A DNA stretch of 64,000 bases from Apus apus (taxonomy: Eukaryota > Chordata > Aves > Apodiformes > Apodidae), in contig NC_067299.1 of assembly GCF_020740795.1 (NCBI RefSeq), forward strand, positions 6,618,001-6,682,000, read 5' to 3'. Made by a program: the position numbers and the translations under genes. Positions 24,901 through 35,200 of the stretch are shown here, piece by piece. Position 1 is the first letter of the stretch, and each line of letters opens with the position of its first letter. A model generated the notes under the pieces. That model made no database searches and was not told the DNA's origin. It saw nothing but the letters and a program-made list of their open reading frames with translations.

Positions 24901-27900
24901 GCCAGGACAGCCCTGTGCTCAAACCATGGGAGTCTGCTCTGGAGTTAGAGGGAACAAGTCTGTGAGCCTGCAGGAGAGTAACCCAGAGGGTCCCTGTCCT
25001 TCCTTCCAGACCATTTGATGCCAAGAACCCCTTCCTGGCCCAGGTTACAGAGAACCGCAAGCTGAACCAGGGTGGAGAGAGACACCTGATGCACCTGGCA
25101 CTGGACATCTCCAATTCCAAAATCAGGTAGTTTCCCCATGGGAGACTGGGCCTCTCTTTTGGGGGGAGCAGTCTGCATCAGAAGCAAAGAGCAAGGATGA
25201 GGTGCTGCCCTCATCTAGCACTTTGGAAGAGGACCTTGTTCTCATAATCACTTAATTCTGCCCCTTTGGGCTTCTGTGCCACATATCAGGTACCCCATGT
25301 CAGGCCTTTCTCCCAGCTCTTGTGCTGTGCCTGGCCATGCCTGCTGGCTGCCCTGGGTCCCTCCAGAGCTGGCCACACACACCCCTCCTACCTGAGCAGT
25401 CCAGCTGCAAGAATTCTGTAGGAGTTATACAAAAAATGAGGGGGCAGATGAGCTACAAGAGAGGGGAGAGCTGGGGATGACTCCTGGCTGGATTTGTCTG
25501 GCTTAGATATACAAGCATAGGGGGAATAAAGCCCTTTTTTATTTAAAAAACAAAGAAATCCTCTTGCTGGCTTAAATTCCCTTGTGTGTGTTTGTGAGAA
25601 AGCCACGAATCCAGGTGGGTTAACATACCTAAATACTTCAGAGAGAGGTTTTGAGCAGCTTTGCTCCTTGCCTGTCAGGGAGCTGGCCTGTCCTTGCTGG
25701 AAGTCTGGCCTTGCTGAGCTCTCTGCCAAAACTTCTGTGATTTTGGAGGTCCCTTGTGAACAACCTGGTTCTTAAAACCATTATCCCACAATGATCCTTT
25801 CTGCTGTTATTGGGGACCCCTACTTTTGCAGGCACAGTTCAGATCTCAGGGTTGTTCTGCTGCCCCTTGCACCAGCCTGTTTGTCTTCTGGCTGAGCAGT
25901 TCAGGCTTGAGGTGGATGAGAAGTGGTGCTGGTGTTTGATCTGCTCTCCTCCTGCTCTTCTGCCAGGTACGAGTCTGGGGACCATGTGGCTGTGTACCCA
26001 GCCAACGACTCCTCTCTGGTGAATCAGATTGGTGAGATCCTGGGCACAGATCTGGACACAGTCATGTCCCTAAACAATTTGGATGGTGAGTATGGATCAC
26101 TCTGAGTGTCAGCAGTTCCCCTTCAGCCATGGCCTCTGCCCTTCCTACCGGCGCGGGAGCCAGATCACCCCTTCAGGTCCCACGGGGCACATCCAGGCAC
26201 ACAGAGATGTCCCGTGGCCACTCTGAATGTGGTCCTGTTTTAGCAGCAGTGGCTCAGAGCCCGCTTGCTGAGAGCCAGCTGAAGTGGGTCAGTTGTGAAA
26301 TGCCCTTGGTGTGCCCAGTCAACAATGAATTATGAAACAGTAGGCTTCTAAATACCAAGCAGCAGCCTGCCTGGGCATCCCTCTGCTGCCACCCAGCTCA
26401 ACAGGGCCCTTGGTGTCTGAGATGCTGTTATTCAATGCTTGGAGGAGACACAGGCTTGGGGACTGAATTGCCAGGCAGGGAGCACTTATGCTGCTACAAA
26501 GAGCTTTTCCTGGGCAACGTTCCCAGCAGAGCTGGCCCCTGGCAGCAGGGAGACAGTGGCTGCTGCCTGTCTTGCTCCTGAAGTGGTGCAGCCTGACCTG
26601 AGCCACCAGATGTGCTGGCTCAGAAGCCCTAGAGAGCTCCTGCTTGCAAGAGAGCAAGTGGCTTTAGTGCACTGCTGGAGCCTGCAGGCCCCTGTGCAGG
26701 GTCCCGTGTTGTCTGGCCTCACACTGTCAGTCCTGTCCCTTATGGACCTCTTAATTTGCTGAGATGAATGGCTCCAGCCTTGACTGCTGGCACTTGTCTT
26801 TCCCAAGGGGCCTGTGAGCACAAAAGCCCTTAGATGAAGGAGATGAAGGACGCTTTTGAGGCCAGATCTCCAGGAGGCCAAATTAGCCATGGAGAACAGC
26901 CTGAAAGCTGCTGGGTGCCCCTGTGCATGGCTATCCTGGGGCAGAGCCCCATTGGGAAAGCTATCAGGCAGCATCTGTGAAACACAAAATGGGCTACTGG
27001 GAGGTGGTTCTGCCTGGAGAGGGAGCTAGAGCTGCTTCAGTGTGGGGTCAGGGCTTTGGCCAACAGGCTGGTTCAGCCCTAGGGCTGCTCTCTGATCTGA
27101 TTCCCCTCCTTCATCTCCAGCTCTCAGACCCTGCACGTGGCTGCTGGCCCAAAATCTCTACCGCAACAGCACGTGGTTGCTGAGTTTTTTCGGTTTGTGT
27201 TTTTTTGTTGTTGTTGTTCCTTTCCAGAGGAATCCAACAAGAAACATCCTTTCCCCTGCCCCACGTCCTACCGTACAGCCCTGACCTACTACCTGGACAT
27301 CACCAACCCGCCCCGCACCAACGTGCTGTACGAGCTGGCTCAGTACGCCGCGGACGCCGGTGAGCAGGAGCGCCTGCGCAAGATGGCATCCTCTGCTGCT
27401 GAGGGCAAGGTGGGAGCTGGGGCCTTCCCAGGAAAGCTGCTGGGTTGAACTGGGTGCTGGGGGAATCCCCGAGAGGCATCCCAGGCTGTTGGGCACCAGG
27501 TGCTGAGAGCTATGGGGGTGTTTGCCAGCTCTGCAGGGGAGTCATCGGGTGTCTGCTCTCCTTGCCCGCAGGCTCTGTACCTCAGCTGGGTGGTGGAGGC
27601 CAGGAGGAACATCCTGGCCATCCTGCAGGACATGCCCTCCCTGCGTCCCCCCATCGACCACTTGTGTGAGCTCCTGCCCCGCCTGCAGGCCCGTTACTAT
27701 TCCATTGCCTCCTCCTCCAAGGTGAGTCTGCTTCCAGCAGGGACTGAGGCTGCTGGGAGAACAGCTTCAGCTGCAGCCCCATGGTGCCACCATCCCACCT
27801 CTCAGCTGGGGACAGGACATGGGGAATTTGCCCTGGTGACATGTTCTGTGGAGGGGCAGCTTTAGTTATCTCTGTGCATGAGAAGAGGGGGTTATCCCAT

Positions 27901-29997
27901 CTTCCATAGGGTCTGCAGAGAGTCCCACACTGCAGCCAGCTGTCCCCTGATACCACCACCCTCCCTACAGCCCTGCTTCTCTTCAACTTTAGGCCTTGCC
28001 TTCAGAGCTTGGAAGCAAGGTGGCACTTAAGGGGTTGGTCTTTATTTGGTGGCCTTTTATGCTTTCACTCTTTATTTTGTGCTGGAAGCCCTGAGGTTGT
28101 TGGCCACACCAAGGGAAGCTCAGTGGTCCTGTGAGAAGTTGGGCACAAGACAGAAGTCCCATGTGGGACATGCTGGGAGACTTGATCTGCCAGGGGAGGA
28201 GTAGCTGTCCCAACATGAACATTAGGTTAAACTTCTCCCCATCTCTGAGCACAAGGGGTTGCTGGGGCTCCCTCTCTGCCTGGCCCTGACATCCCTTCCC
28301 TGCAGGTTCACCCCCACGCCATCCACATCTGTGCCGTGGCGGTGGAGTATGAGACCAAGACGGGACGCCTGAACAAAGGGGTGGCCACCAACTGGCTGAA
28401 GAGCAAGGTGCCTCATGAGAATGGGAGCAGCTCCATGGTGCCCATGTACGTCAGGAAGTCGCAGTTCCGCCTGCCCTTCAAGCCCAGCACCCCCGTCATC
28501 ATGATCGGGCCAGGAACTGGAATAGCCCCCTTCATGGGCTTCATCCAGGAGAGGGCCTGGCTGAAGCAGCAAGGTGAGAGCCCGGGGGGCTTCCCTGGGG
28601 TGCTGAGCTGCTGCAGGATGGGGCTCTGCATGGCTGCCTCCAAAGGGCAGCTTGTGCTCCTCACATTGCTGACGTGCCCAGTGTAAAGCAGGGGAGCAGG
28701 GTGAACAGCAGCTGAGTGTTTTCATCCAACATGAAGATGCTTTGTCCTCCCCTCCTGGCCACAGAGGGTGTTTTGGGGGGGTGGATGGACCCGAGCCAGC
28801 TCTGACCTCTGCCACGGTCTCCAAATAACCACAGTCAGATCGCTTAGACTCGTTTCTGGCTACTCTTGGGGATGAGAGTCTCAAGCTTCTTCTAAACAGC
28901 AGCAGTGACACAGCTCAGCCCCCCTGGGCTGGCAGGAGGAGGGGAGGGGGCTGGGGGGCTGCAGGGAGCCAGCTGATGGGTGCTGTGGGACTCTGCAGGC
29001 AAAGAGGTGGGCGAGACGGTGCTTTACTACGGCTGCCGCCGGGAGCAGGAGGACTACCTGTACCGCGAGGAGCTGGCCCGCTTCCACCAAGAGGGGGTCC
29101 TCACCCAGCTCAACGTGGCCTTCTCCAGGGACCAGGCTGAGAAGGTAATGTTCCAGCTCCCCAGCTGCCTGCTCCTGCTGCCCAGCATCCCTCTCGGCCA
29201 CCGCAGCAGTGGAAGAAAAGGCCCCGAGGGCTGGAGACCCCCAGCCTGGAGCTCTGCTTCTAGGGAAGGCCCATGGAGGTCACAGGAGCACCCAGCTTCT
29301 CTGCTGTCTCCTGCAGCCATGAGCATGGGCTTGGGTTACTCTCCCTCACCACAGCCTGTGTTGTGTGGCTCTGCCCTTCCCTACTCACTCCCACCTTTCT
29401 TCCTGCCAGGTTTACGTTCAGCACTTGCTGAAGAAGAACAAGGAGAACATCTGGAAGCTGATTAATGAGGGGAATGCTCATATCTACGTCTGTGGGTAAG
29501 TGTGGTGGCAGTGAAGGGACTTCAGGAAAACATTCCTGTTCTCAGGGAAACAAGTGACTCAGTTTACTCACTGGTGTGTTACAAGCCCTGGGAGGGTCAC
29601 ACTGTCCTTGTTCCAGGGAGATCAGGTGGATGGTTTAGGCTGGATATTAGGAAAAATTTCTCCACAGAAAGGGTTGTTAAGCAGTGGGTTTGGTAGAGTG
29701 GGGTTAATGGTTGGACTTGATGATCTTGAAGGTCTTCCAACCTAAACAATTCTATGATGCTGTAGGCTGGGGTGAGCAAACTGTCCGTGTGTAGAGGTGA
29801 CCGGGGCTCTGGCTCTGTGTCCCCACCCCACTGACACTCCCCTTGTTCCCAGTGATGCCCGCAACATGGCCCGGGATGTGCAGAACACCTTCTACGAGAT
29901 CGTGTCCGAGTTTGGGAACATGAGCCAGCCCCAGGCTGTGGACTATGTAAAGAAACTGATGACCAAGGGCCGGTACTCTTTGGATGTCTGGAGCTAA
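12781..29997 (+). CDS. POR: NADPH-cytochrome P450 reductase (15 coding exons, 677 aa)
   Basis: POR is an ER membrane flavoprotein. It passes electrons NADPH > FAD > FMN to microsomal P450s, haem oxygenase and squalene epoxidase. Coding exons: 12781-12959, 19989-20037, 20892-21020, 21640-21789, 22659-22783, 23671-23760, 24209-24307, 25010-25126, 25967-26085, 27228-27409, 27572-27721, 28306-28573, 28999-29144, 29410-29495, 29853-29997. The total is 2,034 nt including the stop, and every splice phase closes. Domains in order: transmembrane anchor (25-44), FMN flavodoxin domain (77-235), connecting domain, then FAD/NADPH domain. Conserved residues seen include S86-T90 and Y140/Y178 (FMN), R454/Y456/S457 (FAD), GPGTG 531-535 and C629 (NADPH), and W676 over the flavin. 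The length matches human (677-680). The ATG at 12,781 starts MGEASMEP, as in other vertebrates. Nothing looks broken. Confidence 0.97.
17423..17477 (+). CDS. POR: Candidate alternative POR first coding exon with acylation motif
   Basis: After TCTTCCCAG comes CCCTGACC and then ATG at 17,431. The 15 complete codons read [15 protein letters not shown], followed by GG and a consensus GTGAGT donor. The phase is 2, identical to the canonical anchor exon, so it joins in frame to exon 3 (GG+A gives Gly, then AAPARD). MGCxxS, with Gly2, Cys3 and Ser6, is the dual myristoylation/palmitoylation signature of Src-family kinases. There is no hydrophobic helix. The segment is locally CpG-rich. It could be a true first exon or be spliced from an upstream non-coding exon. 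No transcript evidence was available, so expression is inference. Confidence 0.6.
18944..19042 (+). CDS. POR: Candidate POR cassette exon, 99 nt, phase 2-2
   Basis: The segment is flanked by CTTCTGTCTTCCCACAG and an AA|GTGAGC donor. It is open throughout in the single frame that both phase-2 ends require. It encodes 33 hydrophilic residues including [16 protein letters not shown] and SSSGEDGK. It can join the MGCVYS exon (GG+G) and exon 3 (AA+A gives Lys) without changing frame. It matches no domain I know and would act as a Ser/Asn-rich linker between a lipid anchor and the flavodoxin domain. It could also be a chance open segment. Confidence 0.42.
19989..20037 (+). CDS. POR: POR exon 3 (residues 60-76)
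   Basis: Encodes the tether [16 protein letters not shown] that links the membrane anchor to the FMN domain. The acceptor is TCTTTCAG and the donor GTAAGT. Its phase-2 entry makes it the natural landing exon for any alternative N-terminus. Confidence 0.95.
20892..21020 (+). CDS. POR: POR exon 4 (residues 77-119), FMN phosphate loop
   Basis: Contains the first flavodoxin strand and the FMN phosphate-binding loop [15 protein letters not shown] (Ser86-Thr90). Phase 0 at both ends; the donor is the weaker GTAATG. Confidence 0.96.
21640..21789 (+). CDS. POR: POR exon 5 (residues 120-169), FMN isoalloxazine loop
   Basis: Carries [20 protein letters not shown]. Tyr140 stacks on the FMN ring, and the acidic residues help dock P450. 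Phase 0 at both ends, donor GTAAGT. Confidence 0.96.
22659..22783 (+). CDS. POR: POR exon 6 (residues 170-210)
   Basis: Encodes [18 protein letters not shown], with Tyr178 on the second FMN face, and GLGDDDG including the Asp208 equivalent, part of the acidic surface used for electron-acceptor docking. Ends in phase 2. Confidence 0.96.
23671..23760 (+). CDS. POR: POR exon 7 (residues 211-240)
   Basis: Last helix of the flavodoxin domain ([20 protein letters not shown]) and the start of the hinge leading to the connecting domain. Acceptor GGCTAG, phase 2 to 2. Confidence 0.95.
24209..24307 (+). CDS. POR: POR exon 8 (residues 241-273)
   Basis: Hinge and entry into the FAD module ([20 protein letters not shown], then [13 protein letters not shown]). 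The intron that follows contains the 18-bp minisatellite. Confidence 0.95.
24567..24674 (+). repeat. 18-bp tandem minisatellite, 6 copies, POR intron 8
   Basis: Unit CTGCTGCATGATGGTTAC, six head-to-tail copies. The first five are identical and the sixth differs at its end (TTAT for TTAC). Because the unit is 18 bp, it stays open on the minus strand as repeated QVTIMQ, but it lies wholly within an intron and is not coding. Near-identical copies suggest recent expansion and likely length polymorphism. Confidence 0.95.
25010..25126 (+). CDS. POR: POR exon 9 (residues 274-312)
   Basis: Start of the ferredoxin-reductase-like FAD-binding region ([20 protein letters not shown], then [19 protein letters not shown]). 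Phase 2 to 2, donor GTAGTT. Confidence 0.95.
25967..26085 (+). CDS. POR: POR exon 10 (residues 313-352)
   Basis: Encodes [20 protein letters not shown], a conserved FAD-domain barrel strand, and the start of the helical connecting domain (MSLNNLD). Leaves in phase 1. Confidence 0.95.
27228..27409 (+). CDS. POR: POR exon 11 (residues 353-413), connecting domain
   Basis: Helical connecting domain that positions the FMN and FAD modules: [20 protein letters not shown], then [17 protein letters not shown]. The 3' part is notably richer in CpG than its flanks. Confidence 0.95.
27572..27721 (+). CDS. POR: POR exon 12 (residues 414-463), FAD-binding motif
   Basis: Ends with [11 protein letters not shown]. 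Arg454, Tyr456 and Ser457 form the RxYS motif that binds the FAD pyrophosphate and isoalloxazine; Ser457 is catalytic in rat POR. Phase 0 at both ends. Confidence 0.96.
28306..28573 (+). CDS. POR: POR exon 13 (residues 464-552), FAD and NADPH loops
   Basis: The largest coding exon. It contains GVATNW (488-493, FAD pyrophosphate) and [16 protein letters not shown] (from 531, NADPH ribose/pyrophosphate loop). It is one residue shorter than rat in the loop after the GVAT motif, which shifts later numbering by one. Leaves in phase 1. Confidence 0.96.
28999..29144 (+). CDS. POR: POR exon 14 (residues 553-601), NADPH-binding
   Basis: Contains [20 protein letters not shown], the 2'-phosphate/adenine recognition segment of the NADPH domain, and [12 protein letters not shown]. 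Donor GTAATG. Confidence 0.96.
29410..29495 (+). CDS. POR: POR exon 15 (residues 602-629)
   Basis: Ends in HIYVCG. Cys629 corresponds to rat Cys630, which helps hydride transfer. Phase 2 at the donor. Confidence 0.96.
29608..29762 (+). mobile_element. Old CR1 LINE 3' fragment in the last POR intron
   Basis: Blocks GGTTTAGGCTGGATATTAGG, AAAAATTTCTCCACAGAAAG and CTTGATGATCTTGAAGGTCT, then CAATTCTATGATGC, are the CR1 3' end. The middle section present in the other copies here is missing (internal deletion). Divergence is higher than in the STYXL1 copies, so it is probably older. Sense to POR. Confidence 0.85.
29853..29997 (+). CDS. POR: POR last coding exon (residues 630-677)
   Basis: Completes [12 protein letters not shown] and ends SLDVWS. 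The penultimate Trp (676) stacks on the FAD and must move for NADPH to bind. The TAA stop is at 29,995-29,997. Confidence 0.97.
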
Positions 29998-30960
29998 GAG
30001 TGGGGCTGGTGGGGCTGGGGAGAAGATGAGGCCCCAGGGGTGAACCCCTGGGAGGTGGAAAGTGCCTGCTCACCCACTGCTGCTGGGGGTGACAGCATCG
30101 TCCCCAGCCCACAGCTACCCCAGTGTCACTCCCAACCCCTCCTGGGCCACAGCACCCCCCCCAGGGGGCAGGCTGTGTGCCCTGCAGGGGTGGAAGGGGT
30201 TGAGAGGGGCAGGGGGGTAGCTCAGGCTGTTGTCCAGGAGCTGTGGTGCCCCCAGCACGCCAGGGAGCACCTCATGGCACTAGTGTTTGCCTTGAGGTCA
30301 GGGACACAGCTGACGTGGGGCAGGAGGGATGGACAGTGCTGGGGGGAGCTCTGGGGTCAAGGTGTTGCCTTATTCCCTGGGCCTGGAGAGCAGCCCTGCC
30401 TGCCTGGGCTGGGCACAGTGGGGGTGGCAGAGGGCTGAGGAACCCCCTAAGAGTTTGGTGTGAGGGCACGACGTGGGGCAGCCATCTGCCCTCATCCCCT
30501 TCCTGTCCCGTTTGGCCATCTCTAGGGATGTGGGGCTGGCAGGAGCCCAGGACACGGAGCTGCCCCGTGGCACCAGAGCCCTCAGACACCCCACTCCTTG
30601 TCCCTGCTCCCCACCTTTGCTCCAGCACACAGTGGGGAGGGGGTGGCTCCTCTCCCCTCTGGAATCTAGAGACCTGCTCTTGGGGGGGAGGGTCTCAGTC
30701 CTTGGGGGTCCAGCTGACCCCCCTGGGTCCTGCAACCAGCAGCCCCCCTGTGCCCAGCCCCTCCCTCACGCTGTGTACGGTCATTGTTTTTTGAATACTG
30801 TTTTTATTTTAACATCTTTGTGATTTAATTATGGAGAAAAAAAAAAAAAACAAACACAAAAAACCAAAACAACAAAAAAACCCAACAACCTTTGAGGCTG
30901 TCCAATGACTGTAAATTATTTAAATACATTTGCCCTTGGAATAAAAATACTGTTTCTGTA
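29998..30960 (+). other. POR 3' UTR
   Basis: About 960 nt of GC-rich untranslated sequence. An A-rich stretch lies at 30,837-30,890, and the sequence ends just after the poly(A) signal. Confidence 0.75.
30940..30945 (+). terminator. POR poly(A) signal AATAAA
   Basis: Canonical hexamer 943 nt after the stop codon, followed by a T/G-rich TGTTTCTGTAG stretch typical of a cleavage site. Confidence 0.85.
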
Positions 30961-31442
30961 GTTTGGTTCCTGCCCAGCCTCCACTTGGGAAGAGGGAGGA
31001 AGGAGGAGCAATGGCTGCAAACTGGGAGGAAACCTGGGAGCAGGTGGCAGCTCAGGGTTTAGGCTGAGCTGGGGGCAGCCCCCACCCTGGGGTGCAGAGG
31101 GTGACAGCAGGGGGGGTGGCTCTGGACTGAAGCTGTCCTGGCAGTGCTGTGGCAATTCCCAACACTTCTCAAGTTCCTGGTGGTTGGTACAGGGCTTCTC
31201 TTCCCCAGGTCTCTGGGACACACAGTCCTGCTGGGCCTGGCTTCAGGCAGCCAGGGCACAGGGCTGGGCAGGCCAGGGGGGACCATGGGAGGGAGACCTG
31301 GGATGCTGTGGGGGCAGCTGGAGGTGTTTTTAATTCCCACCCCCCCTGACACACCATGGACCAACCACTACCAGCCAGGTTAGGACCACAGAGCATGCCA
31401 GCTGTTCTGAGACCACCCAGCAACCTGAGGCAGCACCTTCCC

Positions 31443-31448
31443 TTTATT
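31443..31448 (-). terminator. TMEM120A poly(A) signal
   Basis: TTTATT on the plus strand is AATAAA on the minus strand, about 680 nt past the TMEM120A stop. I see no nearer canonical signal. It implies a 3' UTR covering roughly 31,420-32,128. Confidence 0.75.
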
Positions 31449-32128
31449 TGTGCGTGTGCATCCAGAGGTGCCAGGCCAGGGTGCTGCTTGCACAGCTCCA
31501 GGGTGACACCTGGGGCAGGCTCAGGCTGTTCCCGCCCCTGCAGGGCCACAGCTTGAAGGAACCCATTGTGGGTGTGTCCTCCAGCTGCCTTGGAAGGCAA
31601 CGGGGCTGCTAGGACAGCAATTGCCTCCAGCCAGGGTGATGTGAGACCCTGTTTACCTCTGCCTTCAGCACCCAGGGGTGCCCTGGGGAGAGCCTTGAGC
31701 ACCCCAGGAGCTGGGCCTGAGAGGCAGCACGAGCCCTGGGCACTGCCCTGTCCTGAGGGAGTTGATGCAAGCTGGGAACCCCAGGCTGCTCCCTGCCTGC
31801 AGTGGGATGGGGAGTGCTGGCAGAGCTCGGGAACCATCCTGGTGTCTCCAGGGCAAAGAGAAGGAAGGGCAGCACCCAGGCTCTCCTGGAGGAGGAAGGC
31901 AGCCAGGAAAGGATGCAGGGTGCTCCTGCCTGCAGGTGAGTGACTCCAGCATGGTTCTGGCACTGCAGGGAAGACCCTGTCTGTTGGTGAGCAGGCCTCA
32001 AGCTCTGTCCCACACCCAGGATTCCAAGGAATGGGGTGAGACACCAGCATCCGGACGGCATCGAGGAGAGGGGAATGGGAGATGGAGCTGGTGGGGAGAA
32101 ACAGTCCTGGCCCCCACACTGCTCCCCT

Positions 32129-32242
32129 TCAATTCTGCTTTGTGTCTTGGTTCTTGTTCTGAAACTTCTGGTGGACGACACGGAGAGTGGTGAAGAAGTT
32201 CCCCAGGAAGAGGATGAAGAAGGGGATCCCACACATGAGGAC
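32129..32242 (-). CDS. TMEM120A: TMEM120A last coding exon (residues 305-341)
   Basis: [20 protein letters not shown] is the last membrane helix, followed by the basic tail [16 protein letters not shown] and a TGA stop. The tail differs from the human RHGSKKD ending, as expected for a variable terminus. Confidence 0.94.
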   Translation of the reverse strand, partial: VLMCGIPFFILFLGNFFTTLRVVHQKFQNKNQDTKQN

Positions 32243-35200
32243 CTGTGGGAGCCACAGAGATGTGAGTCAGCAGGAGGGACCTGCCTGGTGCAGCCCCCTC
32301 CCCAGGGCAGCTGCCTGGGAGCCCCCCTACCTGCCACTCCTTGCATTCCGGGTGCTGGATCATGCGGAAGAGGGTGACAGCATTGTAGAGCTGCCAGAAC
32401 TGTGGAGAGAAGAGATTGAGGGGAGTTCCTGCTATCCAAGGCTTGACCCCATGCCATGCCCTCTGGGCACAAACTCCAGGCAGACCTCACATGAGGTCAG
32501 CCTGCCCCAGCAGGCAGCAAAGACCCCGTCCACACTTGGTGCCAGAGGACCACAGCAGGGACATCTTCCCCTTCCTTGCCACCTTCTGGAGCCCAACAGC
32601 CAGGAGGAGGCCTCAGACCAGCCTTCTGCTTTTGACTGATCTGGCCAAGGAAAACCTGGAACTGCTGCAGCAGCTCAAAAGCTGAAGCCTGGAAGGTTTT
32701 GGGAAGGTTCTCAGCCCCTGGGCTGTATTTTGCACATCCCCTGAACACTCAGCACATCTACCCCCACGTCCTCCCTATCTCACTAGCTGAGTCATGGAGG
32801 TGGTGGGTGCTTTGGAGGGAAAGAAAAAGCATTTGTTAACAGCATTTCCCTGCCCTGGCATCCATATGACACAGCTGCAGCAGCCTGTGGGGATCTGTGT
32901 GATGTCCAGGCTGCCCAGCAAGGCTGGGAAAACAGCACAACCCACTCCCACCTCAGGCTCTGGCCTCTCGTGGATCCTCCCAAGGATCTGTGCACACTCA
33001 CCTGTCCAAAGAAGAGGAAGGGAAGCAGGAACGTGAGGCCTCTCCACATCCAGGACTGGAAGCCCTCTGCAAAGGAGGAAGGTTTGCATGGGAACCTGAG
33101 AACGTGCTATGGTGGGGGACCAGCTCCTGGGGTGACAGGCAGGGAGGTTCAGTGGCCACTGGGTGCCTGGCTGAGGTCCTGCCAGGAGAGTGCAGCCTCA
33201 CTGTGGGACTTGTGGTCACAGGGAGGACTGCAGCAGGAATTCCTAGTGCTAACCCAACCGTGGGCTTCTGGAGGAAGCTGCTGTGGTGGAGCTGTCCTGA
33301 CCCACAGAAGCAGTCCCTCAGCCTGAGCACTCAGTGTCACCAGGGCTGGGGAGGTGGCAGCTCGCAGGTACGTGGGGTGTTGGAGGGAGGGGTTTTCAGC
33401 TTTGTGGGGGGGAAAACTTGGATGCCTGGAGCAACATCTGCTGCCACCTCGCATCCCAGAGGAGCCAAGCCTGGGCTGGCACCCCAAGGAAAGCAGGAGG
33501 AGAGGGATATCCAGCCTGTGGGGTGCTGCTGCCTCCCAGGAGATGCTTCTCTGAGAGCTTTGGCTTCATTTGTAGCTTTTTTCCGCCACTGATAAACCAC
33601 AAACTGACCTCGAAACAAAAATACCTGTCACCTCTAACAGAAACCACAGCTCCCAGTTAGCTGAGCCAGGCTGGTGGTCCTAGCAGCCACGGGCTCTGTG
33701 GCAACAGCAGGTCCAGTTTGGACTGGGACACCCAGTAAAGGGAAGGTCCTGCTTACCCACAGTCAGGTCCATGTTGTGCCTCTCGCCCAGCGCCCGCAGC
33801 CGGTACAAGCACCCGCTCTGGTAGTAGTACTGGAGGAACTGCACGAAGCCTGTGGGGACAGCATGGACCTGGTCAGCAGGAGCCTGGGCACCAGCCCAGC
33901 TCTGCCACGACTCTGCACATGCAGATGCTCTTGGGGCTGAGGGAAAAACCCGAGGAGCCACCAGCAGCTCCAGCCAGGTCCCCAGGTGTCACAGAGGCAG
34001 GATGCTCGGCACCCGAGGGCAGTGGTGGCTCCAGCAGATGCGGCAGCACTTACTCTGGTACATGGAGAAGGAGAGGAACTGGTTCCTGAACATCTGGTAC
34101 ATGAGCCCATCTGGCCTGTGGAGAGATGGTGCTGGCTGAGGGGCACAGGGTGAAGAGGAGATGCAGCCAGCCCTGCCTGTCCCACAGCCCCCCAGCTCCC
34201 ACCAAACCAGAGGGACACCCCAGCTGAAGCACCATGTTACACCTCCTGACAGCCCAGGTGGCTGCTTGGGCCTGGTGAGGAACATGTGTAGGTGACTGTT
34301 GGACCACAACATCCACAGAGCAGGATGCAGCCATGGGTCAGGGCAGTGAAGGCCCCATCACCTGATCTGGCCACAGCCCTAACCCCCCCATGAGATGAGA
34401 GGGGTCATAGACTTACCATGTCAGCATAACCCCTGAGAGGAAGGTGGAGACGTAGTGATGGAAAACCCACCAGCCTTTGATTCTGGAAGGCAGACACAGA
34501 GAAGGGCCATCAAGTCTCAAGCATGAATCAACACCCAAACAGGTACCAGGACAGCAGAGCCAGCACCAGCCACCCTCCAGCTCCTGGAGGAAGGTGAGGA
34601 GCAGGGCTGGTTGTGAAATGGTTGTGCATGGAGCAGGACCCAGCATCTCCAGTCCAGGGGCCAGGGCCCTTCCGATGGCTGCTCCACCCTCCCTCCCACA
34701 CCACCCCTACACAGGGAGTTCCCCCTGCCCTGCTCCTACAGCTCATTCCAGGGCTTGCTACACACCCTGTAGGGTGAGTAGGAGGGAGCTGTGTGCTGGG
34801 TCCCAGCTCCCTGGCCTGGCAGAGATGGACCAACTGGCTGCACTCCCACCTCCCCAAGCCCAAGGGACTCACTTGGATCCGTTGTTGATCAAGATGCTCT
34901 CCCGGATGGTGAGGGTGCAGTAGTACCACACCAGGAGGAAGTTAAAGACAGCATCTGTCACCCTGGGGCCAAAGAAAGCAGGTGTAAAGGTGGCAGCAGA
35001 GGTACCATGCACAGGGTCGGGGCACAGGCCATGGCTGCAGGTTGACCCCCCACCCTGTGGGCAGGGAGACCTGCTTCTCCACCATCCCCTGTGGCCACAG
35101 CAGCCACAAAAAACATCCCCCCTCCACGGCAGTGGTCAGATCATTCATCAGAATCTGCTGTTCAGCTCTGGACCTTTCAGGGTGGTAGAGATCACAGGGG

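Noticed and set aside
12960-30000. Intronic snoRNA (an H/ACA snoRNA may sit in this locus in human)
   Set aside because: I could not find a convincing H box, ACA box and hairpin pair by eye. A covariance-model search would decide it.
31169-32119. A 316-codon minus-strand open frame past the TMEM120A stop
   Set aside because: It lies in the TMEM120A 3' UTR, is Pro/Gly/Ser-rich, has no domain and follows GC bias; the real last exon ends at 32,129 in another frame.
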